A DNA stretch of 64,000 nucleotides from VRUE01 sp963805455. Lineage in GTDB: Bacteria > Actinomycetota > Thermoleophilia > Solirubrobacterales > 70-9. The DNA lies in the NCBI GenBank assembly GCA_963805455.1, contig CAWDUJ010000009.1:233178-297177 (forward strand), read 5' to 3'. Positions within the stretch are counted from its first letter, which is position 1; each line of letters begins with the position of its first letter. The notes below the pieces were generated by a model. It saw only the letters and a program-made list of their open reading frames with translations. It searched no databases and was not told the origin of the DNA. The translations under genes and the position numbers were made by a program. This document shows, piece by piece, positions 31,559 to 39,814 of the stretch.

Positions 31559-33564
31559 GCGCGACCTCCTGGGGCTGGCTCGTCCTGCTCTTCCCGCTGC
31601 TCGGCTCGATCGTGATCGGGGTCGGCTTCCGGGCGCTCCCGGCCCGCGTCGCCGGCGCGATCGGGACCGCCGCGATCGCCCTCGCCTTCGTCTGCGGGGT
31701 CGCGATGCTGATCAGCCTGCTCGGCGAAGACCCCGAGGCCCGCCACCACGCGTCATCGCTCTGGGACTACGCCAACGCCGCCGGCCTCGACATCAAGCTC
31801 GGGATCTTCGTCGACCCGCTCTCGGTCTTCATGGTCCTGGTCGTCACCGGGGTCTCGACCCTGATCCACCTCTACTCGTTCGGGTACATGGGGTCCGACG
31901 AGGGCTACCGGCGCTTCTTCAGCTACCTCAACTTCTTCGTCTTCTCGATGCTGCTGCTGGTCCTCGCCGGCAACTTCGTCCTCCTGATCGTCGGCTGGGC
32001 GTTCGTCGGGTTCGCCTCCTACGCGCTGATCAGCTTTTGGTACCGGCGGACGACCGCGACCCGCGCCGGGATGAAGGCGTTCGTGATCAACGTCGTCGGC
32101 GACATCGGCCTCGTCCTGGCCGCGATCCTGATCTTCCGCGAACTCGGGACCTTCGACTACCAGGAAGTCTTCGCCAAGGCGCCGGAAGTGTTCAGCGCCA
32201 ACGAGTGGACGGTGACCGCGATCTGCCTCCTGCTCCTGGTCGGCGCCTTCGCCAAGTCCGCCCAGCTCCCGCTCCACACCTGGCTGCCCGACGCGATGGA
32301 AGGCCCGACCCCGGTCTCGGCCCTTATCCACGCGGCGACGATGGTGACCGCCGGCGTCTACCTGATCGCCCGCACCCACGTCCTCTTCGTCCTCGCCCCC
32401 ACCGCCGCCGACATCGCCGCCTTCACCGGCCTGGCGACGCTGCTTGTGGCCGGCACGATCGCGATCGCCCAGACCGACCTGAAGCGGGCGATCGCCTACT
32501 CGACGATGAGCCAGATCGGATACATGATCATGGGGGTCTCGATCGGCGCCTACGCCCAGGGCCTGTTCCACCTGATGACCCACGCCTTCTTCAAGGCGCT
32601 GCTGTTCATGACCGCCGGCTCGATCATCTCGGCGATGGCGAATCGCCAGGACATGGACCGGATGAGCGGCTTCTGGAAGGCGATGCGCTTCACCTCGATC
32701 ATGTTCGTGATCGGGGGCCTGGCGCTGGCCGCCTTCCCGTTCACGTCCGGCTTCTTCTCCAAGGACTCGATCCTCGCCTTCGCCGAGGCGCGAGGCGGGA
32801 TGTACACGTGGATGGCGATCGGCGGTTATGTCGGCGCCTTCCTCACCGCGATCTACACGTTCCGGCTGGTGTTCAGGGTGCTGCCGGGCAGGCCCTGCGA
32901 GGAGGCCCAGCATCTGATCGACACAGGAGAGCTCTATCACGGGCCGCCGATCAACCCGACGACCGAAGAGGAGGAGGGAACGGGGATCGGCTTCCCCGGC
33001 GAGCACCACCACATCGCCGAGCAGTCGAAGCCGATGGCGGTGGCGATGGCGGTTCTCTCGCTCGGCGCGCTGTTCGGCGGCCTGATTCAGATCCCGGGCG
33101 TCGACAACGTGCTCTTCAGCTTCCTCGACCCCGTCTTCGCCGACTCGCCGCTGTCGGCGATCCACCCCACGGTCGGGGCGGAGTGGCGCGGGCTGGCGAT
33201 CGGCGGGGCGATCTCGGTGATCGGCATCGGGTTGGCCTATTTCCTCTGGGTCCTGCGGCCCGGTCTCCCGGCGCGCTTCCGCGAACGCCTGCGGCCGGTC
33301 TACCTGCTCTGCCTCAACAAGTGGTACTTCGATGAGCTGATCGACATCCTGGTGGTCCGCCCCGCACTTGCGATCGGGCGCTTCGCCAACGACACCTTCG
33401 AGCGGTTTGTCGTCGACGGGATCGTGACCGGGACGACCGACACCGTCCGCGGCGCCGGCGGCATCGTCCGGATCGTCCAGAGCGGCTTCGTCCGCAGCTA
33501 CGCGCTGCTGCTGATCGCCGGCTTCGCCGGCCTCGGCCTCTACTTCCTGCTGAGCACGTCATGA
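31555..33564 (+). CDS. nuoL: NADH-quinone oxidoreductase subunit L
   Basis: 669 residues, the largest pump subunit. Antiporter motifs are FVGFASYALISFWYRR, SAQLPLHTWLPDAMEGPTPV, SALIHAATMVTAGVYLIART and HLMTHAFFKALLFMTAGSII. The long C-terminal lateral helix region follows (LRPVYLLCLNKWYFDELIDI), with a charged insert around EEEEGTGIGFPGEHHHIAEQ. Overlaps nuoM by four bases. Confidence 0.97.
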   Translation: MSATSWGWLVLLFPLLGSIVIGVGFRALPARVAGAIGTAAIALAFVCGVAMLISLLGEDPEARHHASSLWDYANAAGLDIKLGIFVDPLSVFMVLVVTGVSTLIHLYSFGYMGSDEGYRRFFSYLNFFVFSMLLLVLAGNFVLLIVGWAFVGFASYALISFWYRRTTATRAGMKAFVINVVGDIGLVLAAILIFRELGTFDYQEVFAKAPEVFSANEWTVTAICLLLLVGAFAKSAQLPLHTWLPDAMEGPTPVSALIHAATMVTAGVYLIARTHVLFVLAPTAADIAAFTGLATLLVAGTIAIAQTDLKRAIAYSTMSQIGYMIMGVSIGAYAQGLFHLMTHAFFKALLFMTAGSIISAMANRQDMDRMSGFWKAMRFTSIMFVIGGLALAAFPFTSGFFSKDSILAFAEARGGMYTWMAIGGYVGAFLTAIYTFRLVFRVLPGRPCEEAQHLIDTGELYHGPPINPTTEEEEGTGIGFPGEHHHIAEQSKPMAVAMAVLSLGALFGGLIQIPGVDNVLFSFLDPVFADSPLSAIHPTVGAEWRGLAIGGAISVIGIGLAYFLWVLRPGLPARFRERLRPVYLLCLNKWYFDELIDILVVRPALAIGRFANDTFERFVVDGIVTGTTDTVRGAGGIVRIVQSGFVRSYALLLIAGFAGLGLYFLLSTS

Positions 33565-35177
33565 CCAATTCGCTGCTCTGGACACCCCTCGCCTTCGGCC
33601 TCGTCGGCCTCTTCGTCCCGCGACGGCTGACAGGCTGGTGGGCGACCCTGGGGACCGTCGCCACGCTCGGGATCGCGATCGCGGTGGTGATCGGGTTCGA
33701 CACCGGCGCCGCGGGACTGCAGGACACCGTCGACGTCACCTGGATCTCCGGGCTGGGTGTCGATTACAGCCTCGGAATCGACGGCCTCAACGTCTTCCTG
33801 ATCCTGCTGACGGCGGTGCTGTGGACGGCGGCGACGGCGTTCGCCGCCTTCCGCGAGCAGGACCGCCCCCACCTCTTCTTCCTGATGATGCTGCTCGCCG
33901 AGACCGCGACCCTGGGCTCGTTCCTCTCCCAGGACCTGCTCCTCTTCGTCCTCTTCTTCGACCTGATGCTGGTCCCGTTCTACTTCCTGTTCGGGGCCTG
34001 GGGGAGCGACCGCGAGGACGGGCCGACGGCTTCGGCGGCGACGATGAAGATGATCGTCTACACGCTGGTCGGTTCGCTGCTGATGCTGGTCGGGGCGATC
34101 GCGACCGCGATCATCGCCGCCGACGGGGGCAAGATCACCTTCTCGATCGCCGAACTGGCGAGCCACCCGCTCGCCGACGGCAGCCAACGCTGGATCTTCT
34201 GGTTCTTCGCCGTCGCCTTCCTGGTCAAGATGCCGGCCTTCCTCCTCCACGGCTGGATGCCCGATGCCTACCGGGCGGCGCCGCTGCCGGTTCTGGCCGT
34301 GTTCTCGGGGGTGCTGGCCAAGGTCGGCGCCTACGGCTTCCTCCGCGTCGTCCTGCCGCTGTTCCCCGACGCGACCGTCCAGTTCCAGGAGGTCGTGCTG
34401 GTGATCGCACTGGCCTCGATCCTCTACGGCTCGGTGATGGCCTTCACCCAGACCAATGTGCGGCTGGTCGCCGGCTACTCCTCGGTCGCCCAGCTCGGGT
34501 TCATCACCGCAGGGATCTTCGCCCTCTCGGCCGACGGCTCCGACGGGGCGATTCTGCAGATGGTCAACCACGGGTTGGTGGTCGCGCCGACGTTCATCAT
34601 CATCGCCCTGCTCGCCGAGCGCTCCGGCACCGAGGACCTGCGGAAGATGGGCGGCATGGCGGTGAGCGCCCCGGTGCTGGCGGCGCTGTTCCTGATAGTC
34701 ACCCTGGCGACCCTGGCGATGCCCGGCTCCGCCAACTTCATCGGCGAGTTCTACATCCTCAACGGCCTCTTCGACTCGAAGATCGTGTTCGCGTTCGTCG
34801 CGATCTCCGGCGTCGCGATGTCGGCCTATTACGCGCTCCGCCTCTACCAGCGGACGATGCACAACCGCAAGCCCGAAGGGATCGCCTCGCGTGAGATCGG
34901 CCTCCGCGACGGCCTCGTCCTCGTCCCCCTCGTCCTCTGCATCATCGGCCTCGCCCTCTACCCACAGCTGATCCTGAAGCGGACCGACCCATCGGCACAG
35001 CGATCGGTCGGTCTGGTCGCGCAAACCTGCGGCACGAAGGGGTTCGCCTATTCGCACAACGGCACGGAGGGGGCGCCCGGCGTGGCCGCGCTCGGGTCCT
35101 ATCCGGACTGCATGCCCGCTGCGAGGCAGCAACTCGAAAGGGAAGCCAATGAGACGGCCCTCGAGCTGAAGCCGTGA
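33561..35177 (+). CDS. nuoM: NADH-quinone oxidoreductase subunit M
   Basis: 538 residues. Proton-pump motifs: LLLFVLFFDLMLVPFYFLFG, FLVKMPAFLLHGWMPDAYRA (Lys of the channel), LPVLAVFSGVLAKVGAYGFL and SYSSVAQLGF-like GYSSVAQLGFITAGIFAL. An unusual hydrophilic C-terminal extension of about 65 residues (QTCGTKGFAYSHNGTEG, YPDCMPAARQQ) follows the last helix and contains two cysteines. Overlaps nuoN by GTGA. Confidence 0.96.
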   Translation: MTNSLLWTPLAFGLVGLFVPRRLTGWWATLGTVATLGIAIAVVIGFDTGAAGLQDTVDVTWISGLGVDYSLGIDGLNVFLILLTAVLWTAATAFAAFREQDRPHLFFLMMLLAETATLGSFLSQDLLLFVLFFDLMLVPFYFLFGAWGSDREDGPTASAATMKMIVYTLVGSLLMLVGAIATAIIAADGGKITFSIAELASHPLADGSQRWIFWFFAVAFLVKMPAFLLHGWMPDAYRAAPLPVLAVFSGVLAKVGAYGFLRVVLPLFPDATVQFQEVVLVIALASILYGSVMAFTQTNVRLVAGYSSVAQLGFITAGIFALSADGSDGAILQMVNHGLVVAPTFIIIALLAERSGTEDLRKMGGMAVSAPVLAALFLIVTLATLAMPGSANFIGEFYILNGLFDSKIVFAFVAISGVAMSAYYALRLYQRTMHNRKPEGIASREIGLRDGLVLVPLVLCIIGLALYPQLILKRTDPSAQRSVGLVAQTCGTKGFAYSHNGTEGAPGVAALGSYPDCMPAARQQLEREANETALELKP

Positions 35178-36676
35178 GCACGTTCAACGCCCCCCATATC
35201 GACTACGCCGGGCTCTCCCCCGTCCTCGGGTTGACCGTCGGCCTCTGCCTCGTCCTGCTGAGCGCGGTGATCAGGCCGCTCCGCTTCTCCGCCCCGGTGA
35301 TGACGATGGCGACGCTGTTCGCGACCGCCGGGCTGCTGATCGGGCGCTGGGATGACCCGACCGAACTCGTCTCCGGCGCGCTCAAACTCGACGACCTCGC
35401 GATCGCGATCTCGCTGATCGCGATCCTCAGCGCCTGCTTCGCGGTCCTGCTCTCGATCCGCGAGCCCGCTGCGCGACAGGCGGGACACGGCGAGTACCAC
35501 GCCCTGCTGCTCGGATCGGTGCTGGGAATGGTCCTGCTGTCCCAGGCCCAGAACCTGGTCACGCTGTTCGTCGCGCTCGAGACGCTCTCGATCCCGCTTT
35601 ACATCCTCTGCGCGACCAACCTCGTCCGCGAGAAGTCGCTCGAGTCGGGGCTGAAGTACCTGATCGTCGGCTCGCTCGGCTCGGCGACCCTGCTCTACGG
35701 GCTCGCCTTTCTCTACGGCGGCTCCGGCTCGACCGACTTCGCCGGGATCGCGTCGGGGATCCAGAAAGAGGGCCTGAGCGACGACTCGCTGGTCCTGATC
35801 GGGATCGCGCTCTCGGCGGTGGGCTTCGCGTTCAAGACCTCGGTCGCGCCCTTCCACCAGTGGACGCCGGACGTCTATGAGGGCGCGCCGACCCCGATCA
35901 CCGCCTTCATGGCGGTGGCGACCAAGGCGGCCGCTTTCGCCGTCTTCGTCCGCTTCTTCGACGTCGCCCTGATCTCCGAGGCCTCCGACTGGCAGCCGGC
36001 GCTGGCGGTCCTGGCCGCGATCTCGATCGTCGTCGGCAATGTCGGCGCCCTTGGTCAAAGCTCCCTTAAGCGGCTCCTCGGCTACTCGGGGGTCGCCCAG
36101 GCCGGCTACATCCTCGGCGGCCTCGTCGTCGCCACCGAAGCGGGCGTCAACGCCCTCGTCTTCTACCTCGCCGCCTACGCGTTCATGAACTTCGCCGCCT
36201 TCGCCGTCGTCGTCGCCCGTGAGCGCGAGACGATCCACGGCGACCACATCGACGGGGTGCGCGGGCTCGGCGCCTCGCGGCCACTGCTGGCCTGGCCGCT
36301 GACGATCTCGATGCTGGCCCTGGCGGGATTTCCCGCGACGGCGGGGTTCATCGGCAAGCTCTACCTGATCGAGGCCCTGGTCGAAGGCACCTACACCTGG
36401 CTCGCGGTCTTCATCGCGGTCGGGACGATGATCTCCCTCGCCTACTACCTGCGGGTGGTGGCGGCGATGTGGATGCGGCCAGGCGATGAAGCGACAGCCA
36501 CCCCTGCGATCGCCGGCGCCTCACCGGAGGCCGACCCGATCGACCCCGATGCCGGAGCCCGCCTCTACCTGGTCGTTCCGGCCCTGCTTGCGGCCGCCGC
36601 GGTGATCTTCTTCGGCGTCGTCCCCCAGCCGCTGGTCGAGTTCGCCGAACACGCCGGCGCCTCTCTGTTTTCCTGA
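35174..36676 (+). CDS. nuoN: NADH-quinone oxidoreductase subunit N
   Basis: 500 residues from GTG 35174. Motifs: LVTLFVALETLSIPLYILCA, SVAPFHQWTPDVYEGAPTPI, TAFMAVATKAAAFAVFVRFF and LLGYSGVAQAGYILGGLVVA. Last gene of the operon; it is followed by a palindrome that probably ends or attenuates the transcript. Confidence 0.97.
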   Translation: MSTFNAPHIDYAGLSPVLGLTVGLCLVLLSAVIRPLRFSAPVMTMATLFATAGLLIGRWDDPTELVSGALKLDDLAIAISLIAILSACFAVLLSIREPAARQAGHGEYHALLLGSVLGMVLLSQAQNLVTLFVALETLSIPLYILCATNLVREKSLESGLKYLIVGSLGSATLLYGLAFLYGGSGSTDFAGIASGIQKEGLSDDSLVLIGIALSAVGFAFKTSVAPFHQWTPDVYEGAPTPITAFMAVATKAAAFAVFVRFFDVALISEASDWQPALAVLAAISIVVGNVGALGQSSLKRLLGYSGVAQAGYILGGLVVATEAGVNALVFYLAAYAFMNFAAFAVVVARERETIHGDHIDGVRGLGASRPLLAWPLTISMLALAGFPATAGFIGKLYLIEALVEGTYTWLAVFIAVGTMISLAYYLRVVAAMWMRPGDEATATPAIAGASPEADPIDPDAGARLYLVVPALLAAAAVIFFGVVPQPLVEFAEHAGASLFS

Positions 36677-36703
36677 TCAGACCGCCGCCTCCTCCGCTAG
36701 GGA

Positions 36704-36750
36704 GCGTGATCGTCATTTCAGGCGCTTTGAGGAGGAAATGGCGATCACGC
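36704..36750. terminator. Palindrome after nuoN with loop word GGCGCTTTGA (copy 2)
   Basis: Arms 36704-36719 and 36735-36750 pair over 16 bp with one mismatch (G-U in RNA). The 15-base loop contains GGCGCTTTGA (36721-36730), the same word as in the elements at 24687 and 61922 (reverse). It sits 27 bases after the nuoN stop and 24 before the next start. Confidence 0.75.
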
Positions 36751-36774
36751 CCGGCTGACTGAAAGGGTCCCGAG

Positions 36775-37698
36775 ATGGGTGTGTTCCTGACAGCGGCGGC
36801 GATCGGGGTTGCCGCGGCCGTCGGAGTCCTCTCCGAGCGGCGCTGGCCGGCGGGGGCGGCGAACGCGGCGCGCCGGGCGCTGGTGCTGATGCTCTACGTC
36901 CTGCTGCCGCCGGTGATCTTCCTCAACGTCGCCTCCAGCGAGATCGACCTCAACAACGGCGTCGGCCTGGTGCTCGGTCTCGTCTCCTACGCGGTCTCCG
37001 GCCTGCTCGCCTGGTACGTCGCCAGCAGGGTCCTGAAGCTTCCCCGCCCCGCCGTCGGCGCCGTGGTCTGCACCGTGATCAGCGTCAACACCGGCTACCT
37101 CGGCTACCCGCTGACGCTGGCCCTGCTCGGCCACGACGACCTCGCCGACGCGGTCCTCTTCGACGTGCTCGTGACCGGCCCGGCGCTGCTGCTCGGGGCG
37201 TTTGCCGTCGGAGCCGCGTTCGGCGACCGTGCCGGCGAGGGCCCACGAGAGAGGGTGCGTGCCTTCTTCACCCGCAACCCGCCTCTCTACGCCGCGGCCG
37301 CCGGGCTGGTGGCCCCGAGCGCGCTCGCCCCCAGCTTCCTCGTCGACGCTTCCCAGGCGCTTGTCGTGGCGATCCTGCCAATCGGGTTCTTCGCCGTCGG
37401 CGCGACCCTGGCCGAGAACGCCGACGAGGGAGAGCTCCCGATCCCACCGCCGCTGACGCGCCCGGTGATGGTCTCGGTCCTGACCCGGCTGCTGGTGACG
37501 CCGCTCGTGCTGCTGGCGCTGGCGGCGCCGCTGATCGACCTGCCGACCGCCTACCTGCTGATGGCGGCGATGCCATCGGGCCTCAACTCGCTGGTCGTCG
37601 CCCACGCCTACGGGCTCGACATGGAAATCACCGCCGAGGCGGTGACCTGGTCGACCTCGATCGTCGTCGCCGCGGCGCTGGTCTCGCTGCTTTTCTGA
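36775..37698 (+). CDS. AEC-family (auxin-efflux-carrier-like) permease
   Basis: 307 residues with about ten TM helices in two inverted five-helix bundles. Family features are LMLYVLLPPVIFLNVASSEI, VGAVVCTVISVNTGYLGYPL, VLFDVLVTGPALLLGAFAVG and MAAMPSGLNSLVVAHAYGLD. AEC permeases export or import organic acids such as malate or malonate, but the substrate is not predictable here. An SD-like GAAAGGG stands 9 bases before ATG 36775. It lies between the nuo operon and the VOC gene on the same strand. Confidence 0.9.
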   Translation: MGVFLTAAAIGVAAAVGVLSERRWPAGAANAARRALVLMLYVLLPPVIFLNVASSEIDLNNGVGLVLGLVSYAVSGLLAWYVASRVLKLPRPAVGAVVCTVISVNTGYLGYPLTLALLGHDDLADAVLFDVLVTGPALLLGAFAVGAAFGDRAGEGPRERVRAFFTRNPPLYAAAAGLVAPSALAPSFLVDASQALVVAILPIGFFAVGATLAENADEGELPIPPPLTRPVMVSVLTRLLVTPLVLLALAAPLIDLPTAYLLMAAMPSGLNSLVVAHAYGLDMEITAEAVTWSTSIVVAAALVSLLF

Positions 37699-37711
37699 GC
37701 CCGGCCGGGCG

Positions 37712-37717
37712 TATCCT
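37712..37717 (+). promoter_or_regulatory. -10 TATCCT for micro-ORF/VOC unit
   Basis: TATCCT ends six bases before the micro-ORF ATG at 37724; leaderless layout like the copy at 16543. Confidence 0.45.
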
Positions 37718-37723
37718 GAGCCG

Positions 37724-37747
37724 ATGAGCGCGGAGCGAGCCAAATGA
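37724..37747 (+). CDS. Leader micro-ORF, first half (MSAERAK)
   Basis: Seven codons identical at the DNA level to 14376-14399. It ends in an ATGA overlap with the second half. Confidence 0.45.
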   Translation: MSAERAK

Positions 37748-37794
37748 GGCATATCCGGTCTTTCGCGCCGCGAGCGAAACGCGAGGTTTTCTGA
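37744..37794 (+). CDS. Leader micro-ORF, second half (FAPRAKRE family)
   Basis: Sixteen codons containing FAPRAKREVF, ending in TGATG with the VOC start. The hairpin TTTCGC (37761-37766), loop GCCGCGA, GCGAAA (37774-37779) replaces the terminal C-G pair of other copies with T-A, a compensatory change. Confidence 0.5.
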   Translation: MRHIRSFAPRAKREVF

Positions 37795-38147
37795 TGCTCC
37801 ACCACGTGATGCTCGAGATCTACCCCGCCGACCTCGGGCGCGCCTCCGAGTTCTGGTCGATGCTGGGCTTCAAACAGGTCGACCCGCCCGAGGACATGAC
37901 CGACCACTACACCTGGTTCGAACGCGACGGGACCCAGATCCACCTGATGCGGAGCGAAGAGCCGACCGTCCCCGAGCGCGGCCACCCGGCGATCGTCGTG
38001 CCCGATTACGACCGGACGGTCGAGCGGCTGGAAGAGAGCGGCTTCGAAGTGACGCCGAAGCGTGAACGGTGGGGCTCGAAGCGCGCCGAAGCGATCGCGC
38101 CGAGCGGCCACCACGTCGAGCTGATGGCCCACCCGCCCGGCGGCTGA
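37794..38147 (+). CDS. VOC (glyoxalase-like) protein
   Basis: 117 residues. A single VOC unit: HHVMLEIYPADLGRASEFWS, DHYTWFERDGTQIHLMRSEE and a second half HPAIVVPDYDRTVERLEESG with SGHHVELMAHPPG. Potential metal ligands are His 3 or 4, His in QIHLM and Glu in HVELM. The enzyme activity is unknown; small VOC proteins often dimerise. ATG 37794 shares a base with the micro-ORF stop, which implies coupled translation. Confidence 0.88.
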   Translation: MLHHVMLEIYPADLGRASEFWSMLGFKQVDPPEDMTDHYTWFERDGTQIHLMRSEEPTVPERGHPAIVVPDYDRTVERLEESGFEVTPKRERWGSKRAEAIAPSGHHVELMAHPPGG

Positions 38148-38167
38148 GGCTCGTCGGGGGCTGCGGC

Positions 38168-38173
38168 TACGAT
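38168..38173 (+). promoter_or_regulatory. -10 TACGAT for tandem ThyX gene
   Basis: TACGAT ends six bases before GTG 38180; leaderless layout, no SD. Confidence 0.45.
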
Positions 38174-38179
38174 GCCCCG

Positions 38180-39811
38180 GTGCGCTACCCGGTCGAGGAC
38201 TTCAGCGAGGAGGAGCGGGCGCTCCTTGCGCCCCATTTCACCAACCTCGACCGTCCCGTCTTCGCCCTCGTCAACCTGCCAGAGACCGTAAAAGGGGCGC
38301 TTTTTGCCCGCTATTCGCGGTATTCCGGGACCGTGCGCCGGCTCTTCCTCGAGGAGTTCGCGAGCGACGTCGAGGTCCGCGAGCGGCCCTTCGACGGCGC
38401 CGAGGGGGAGCGCGCGGCGAAACTCTACGAGCGCGTCTTCCTCGGCTACGGCGACGACTCGATCGCCCAGGTCGGCGGCGCCCACATCGCCTGCGAGTGG
38501 GTCTCCAACGTCCTGACCAAGGTCCTCCAGCGCGGCCGGCTCGCCGCCTACCTCGAGCAGTCGACCCGCTACATCCCGTACGACAAACAGTTTCCTGAGA
38601 ACGCCGGTGGCGGCTTCCGCCACTACCGCGACGACGAGCTCGGGCCCGAGTTCAGCGCGGCGATGGACGAGCTGTTCTCGATCTACTCGCGCTCGCTCGA
38701 GCAGGTCGAGTCCTGGGCGGCGGAGCGCTGGCCCCGCGGTGACGAGCCTGAGGGCGCCTGGCGGCGCTCGATCCGGGCCAAGGCGCTCGACCTCCTCCGC
38801 GGCCTGCTCCCGGCCTCGACGCTGAGCCACGTCGGGATCTATGCCACCGGCCAGGCCTATGAGCAGCTGATGCTGCGGCTGATGGCCTCGCCGCTGCCCG
38901 AGGCGCGGGAGATCGGCGGGATGATCCTGCGCGAGCTGCAGCTGGTGATGCCGAGCTTCGTCTCGAGGGTCGACCGGCCCGACCGAGGCGGCGAGTGGGT
39001 CGAGTACCTGCAGCGGCGGCGGGCGGCGACCGAGGACTGGGTCTCGCGCCTCGGCCTCGACCGCCGGGGCGGCGGCGAGGATGCGCCGGCGGTCGAGCTG
39101 ATTCATGTCGACGGCACCGAGGAGGACCTGCTCGCCTCGTGCCTGTTCGAGGCCGCCAGCGCGCCCGAGACCGAGATCCGCGCCAGGGTCGATGTCCTCG
39201 ACCGCTCCGAGCGGGCCGAGCTGCTCGGGGCGCTGATCGGCGAGCGCGCCAACCGGCGCCACCGCCCCGGCCGTGGCTTTGAGGCGCTCCGCTACCGCTT
39301 CGAGATCATCTCCGACTACGGCGCCTTCCGCGACCTCCAGCGGCACCGGATGCTGACCTGCCAGTGGCAGCGGCTGGGCCCGGACCTCGGAGCCGGAGTC
39401 CCCGAGGAGGTTCGCGAGGCGGGCGCCGGCGATGAGTTCGAGCGGGCGCTCGAGGTCTCGCGCACCGAGTACGAGCGGCTCGAGGGAACCGGCCTCGCCG
39501 ACGCCGCCCCCTATGCGCTCTGCCTCGCCTACCGGATCCGCTACATCCTCGACCTCAACGCGCGCGAGGCGATGCACCTGATCGAGCTTCGCTCGGGGCG
39601 CGAGGGGCACCCCGCCTACCGCGCCGTCGCCCAGGCCATGCATGAGAGGATCGCCGCAATCCATCCCGCTGTGGCGGGAGCGATGGCCCACGTCGACACC
39701 TCCCAGGAGGCACGCCTGGAGCGGATCCTGAGCGAGATCCGCACCCACCGCAAGCGGGTCGGTGCCGGGGTGGCGGCCGACAGCCCGCCGGGGCTCAACC
39801 CCCTCGGCTGA
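38180..39811 (+). CDS. Tandem ThyX-domain protein (FAD-dependent thymidylate synthase family)
   Basis: About 543 residues, twice the normal ThyX length. The first ThyX-like unit (about 60-300) has GYGDDSIAQVGGAHIACEW and RGRLAAYLEQSTRYIPYDK, matching the ThyX signature RHRxxSxNExSxRY except that His is Gly. The second (about 330-530) has RFEIISDYGAFRDLQRHRML, then TCQWQRLG: RHR is kept but the serine part is lost. Flavin- and dUMP-binding arginines therefore seem shared between halves. Whether it makes dTMP is unknown. GTG 38180 is set by the -10 upstream. Confidence 0.85.
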   Translation: MRYPVEDFSEEERALLAPHFTNLDRPVFALVNLPETVKGALFARYSRYSGTVRRLFLEEFASDVEVRERPFDGAEGERAAKLYERVFLGYGDDSIAQVGGAHIACEWVSNVLTKVLQRGRLAAYLEQSTRYIPYDKQFPENAGGGFRHYRDDELGPEFSAAMDELFSIYSRSLEQVESWAAERWPRGDEPEGAWRRSIRAKALDLLRGLLPASTLSHVGIYATGQAYEQLMLRLMASPLPEAREIGGMILRELQLVMPSFVSRVDRPDRGGEWVEYLQRRRAATEDWVSRLGLDRRGGGEDAPAVELIHVDGTEEDLLASCLFEAASAPETEIRARVDVLDRSERAELLGALIGERANRRHRPGRGFEALRYRFEIISDYGAFRDLQRHRMLTCQWQRLGPDLGAGVPEEVREAGAGDEFERALEVSRTEYERLEGTGLADAAPYALCLAYRIRYILDLNAREAMHLIELRSGREGHPAYRAVAQAMHERIAAIHPAVAGAMAHVDTSQEARLERILSEIRTHRKRVGAGVAADSPPGLNPLG

Positions 39812-39814
39812 GTC

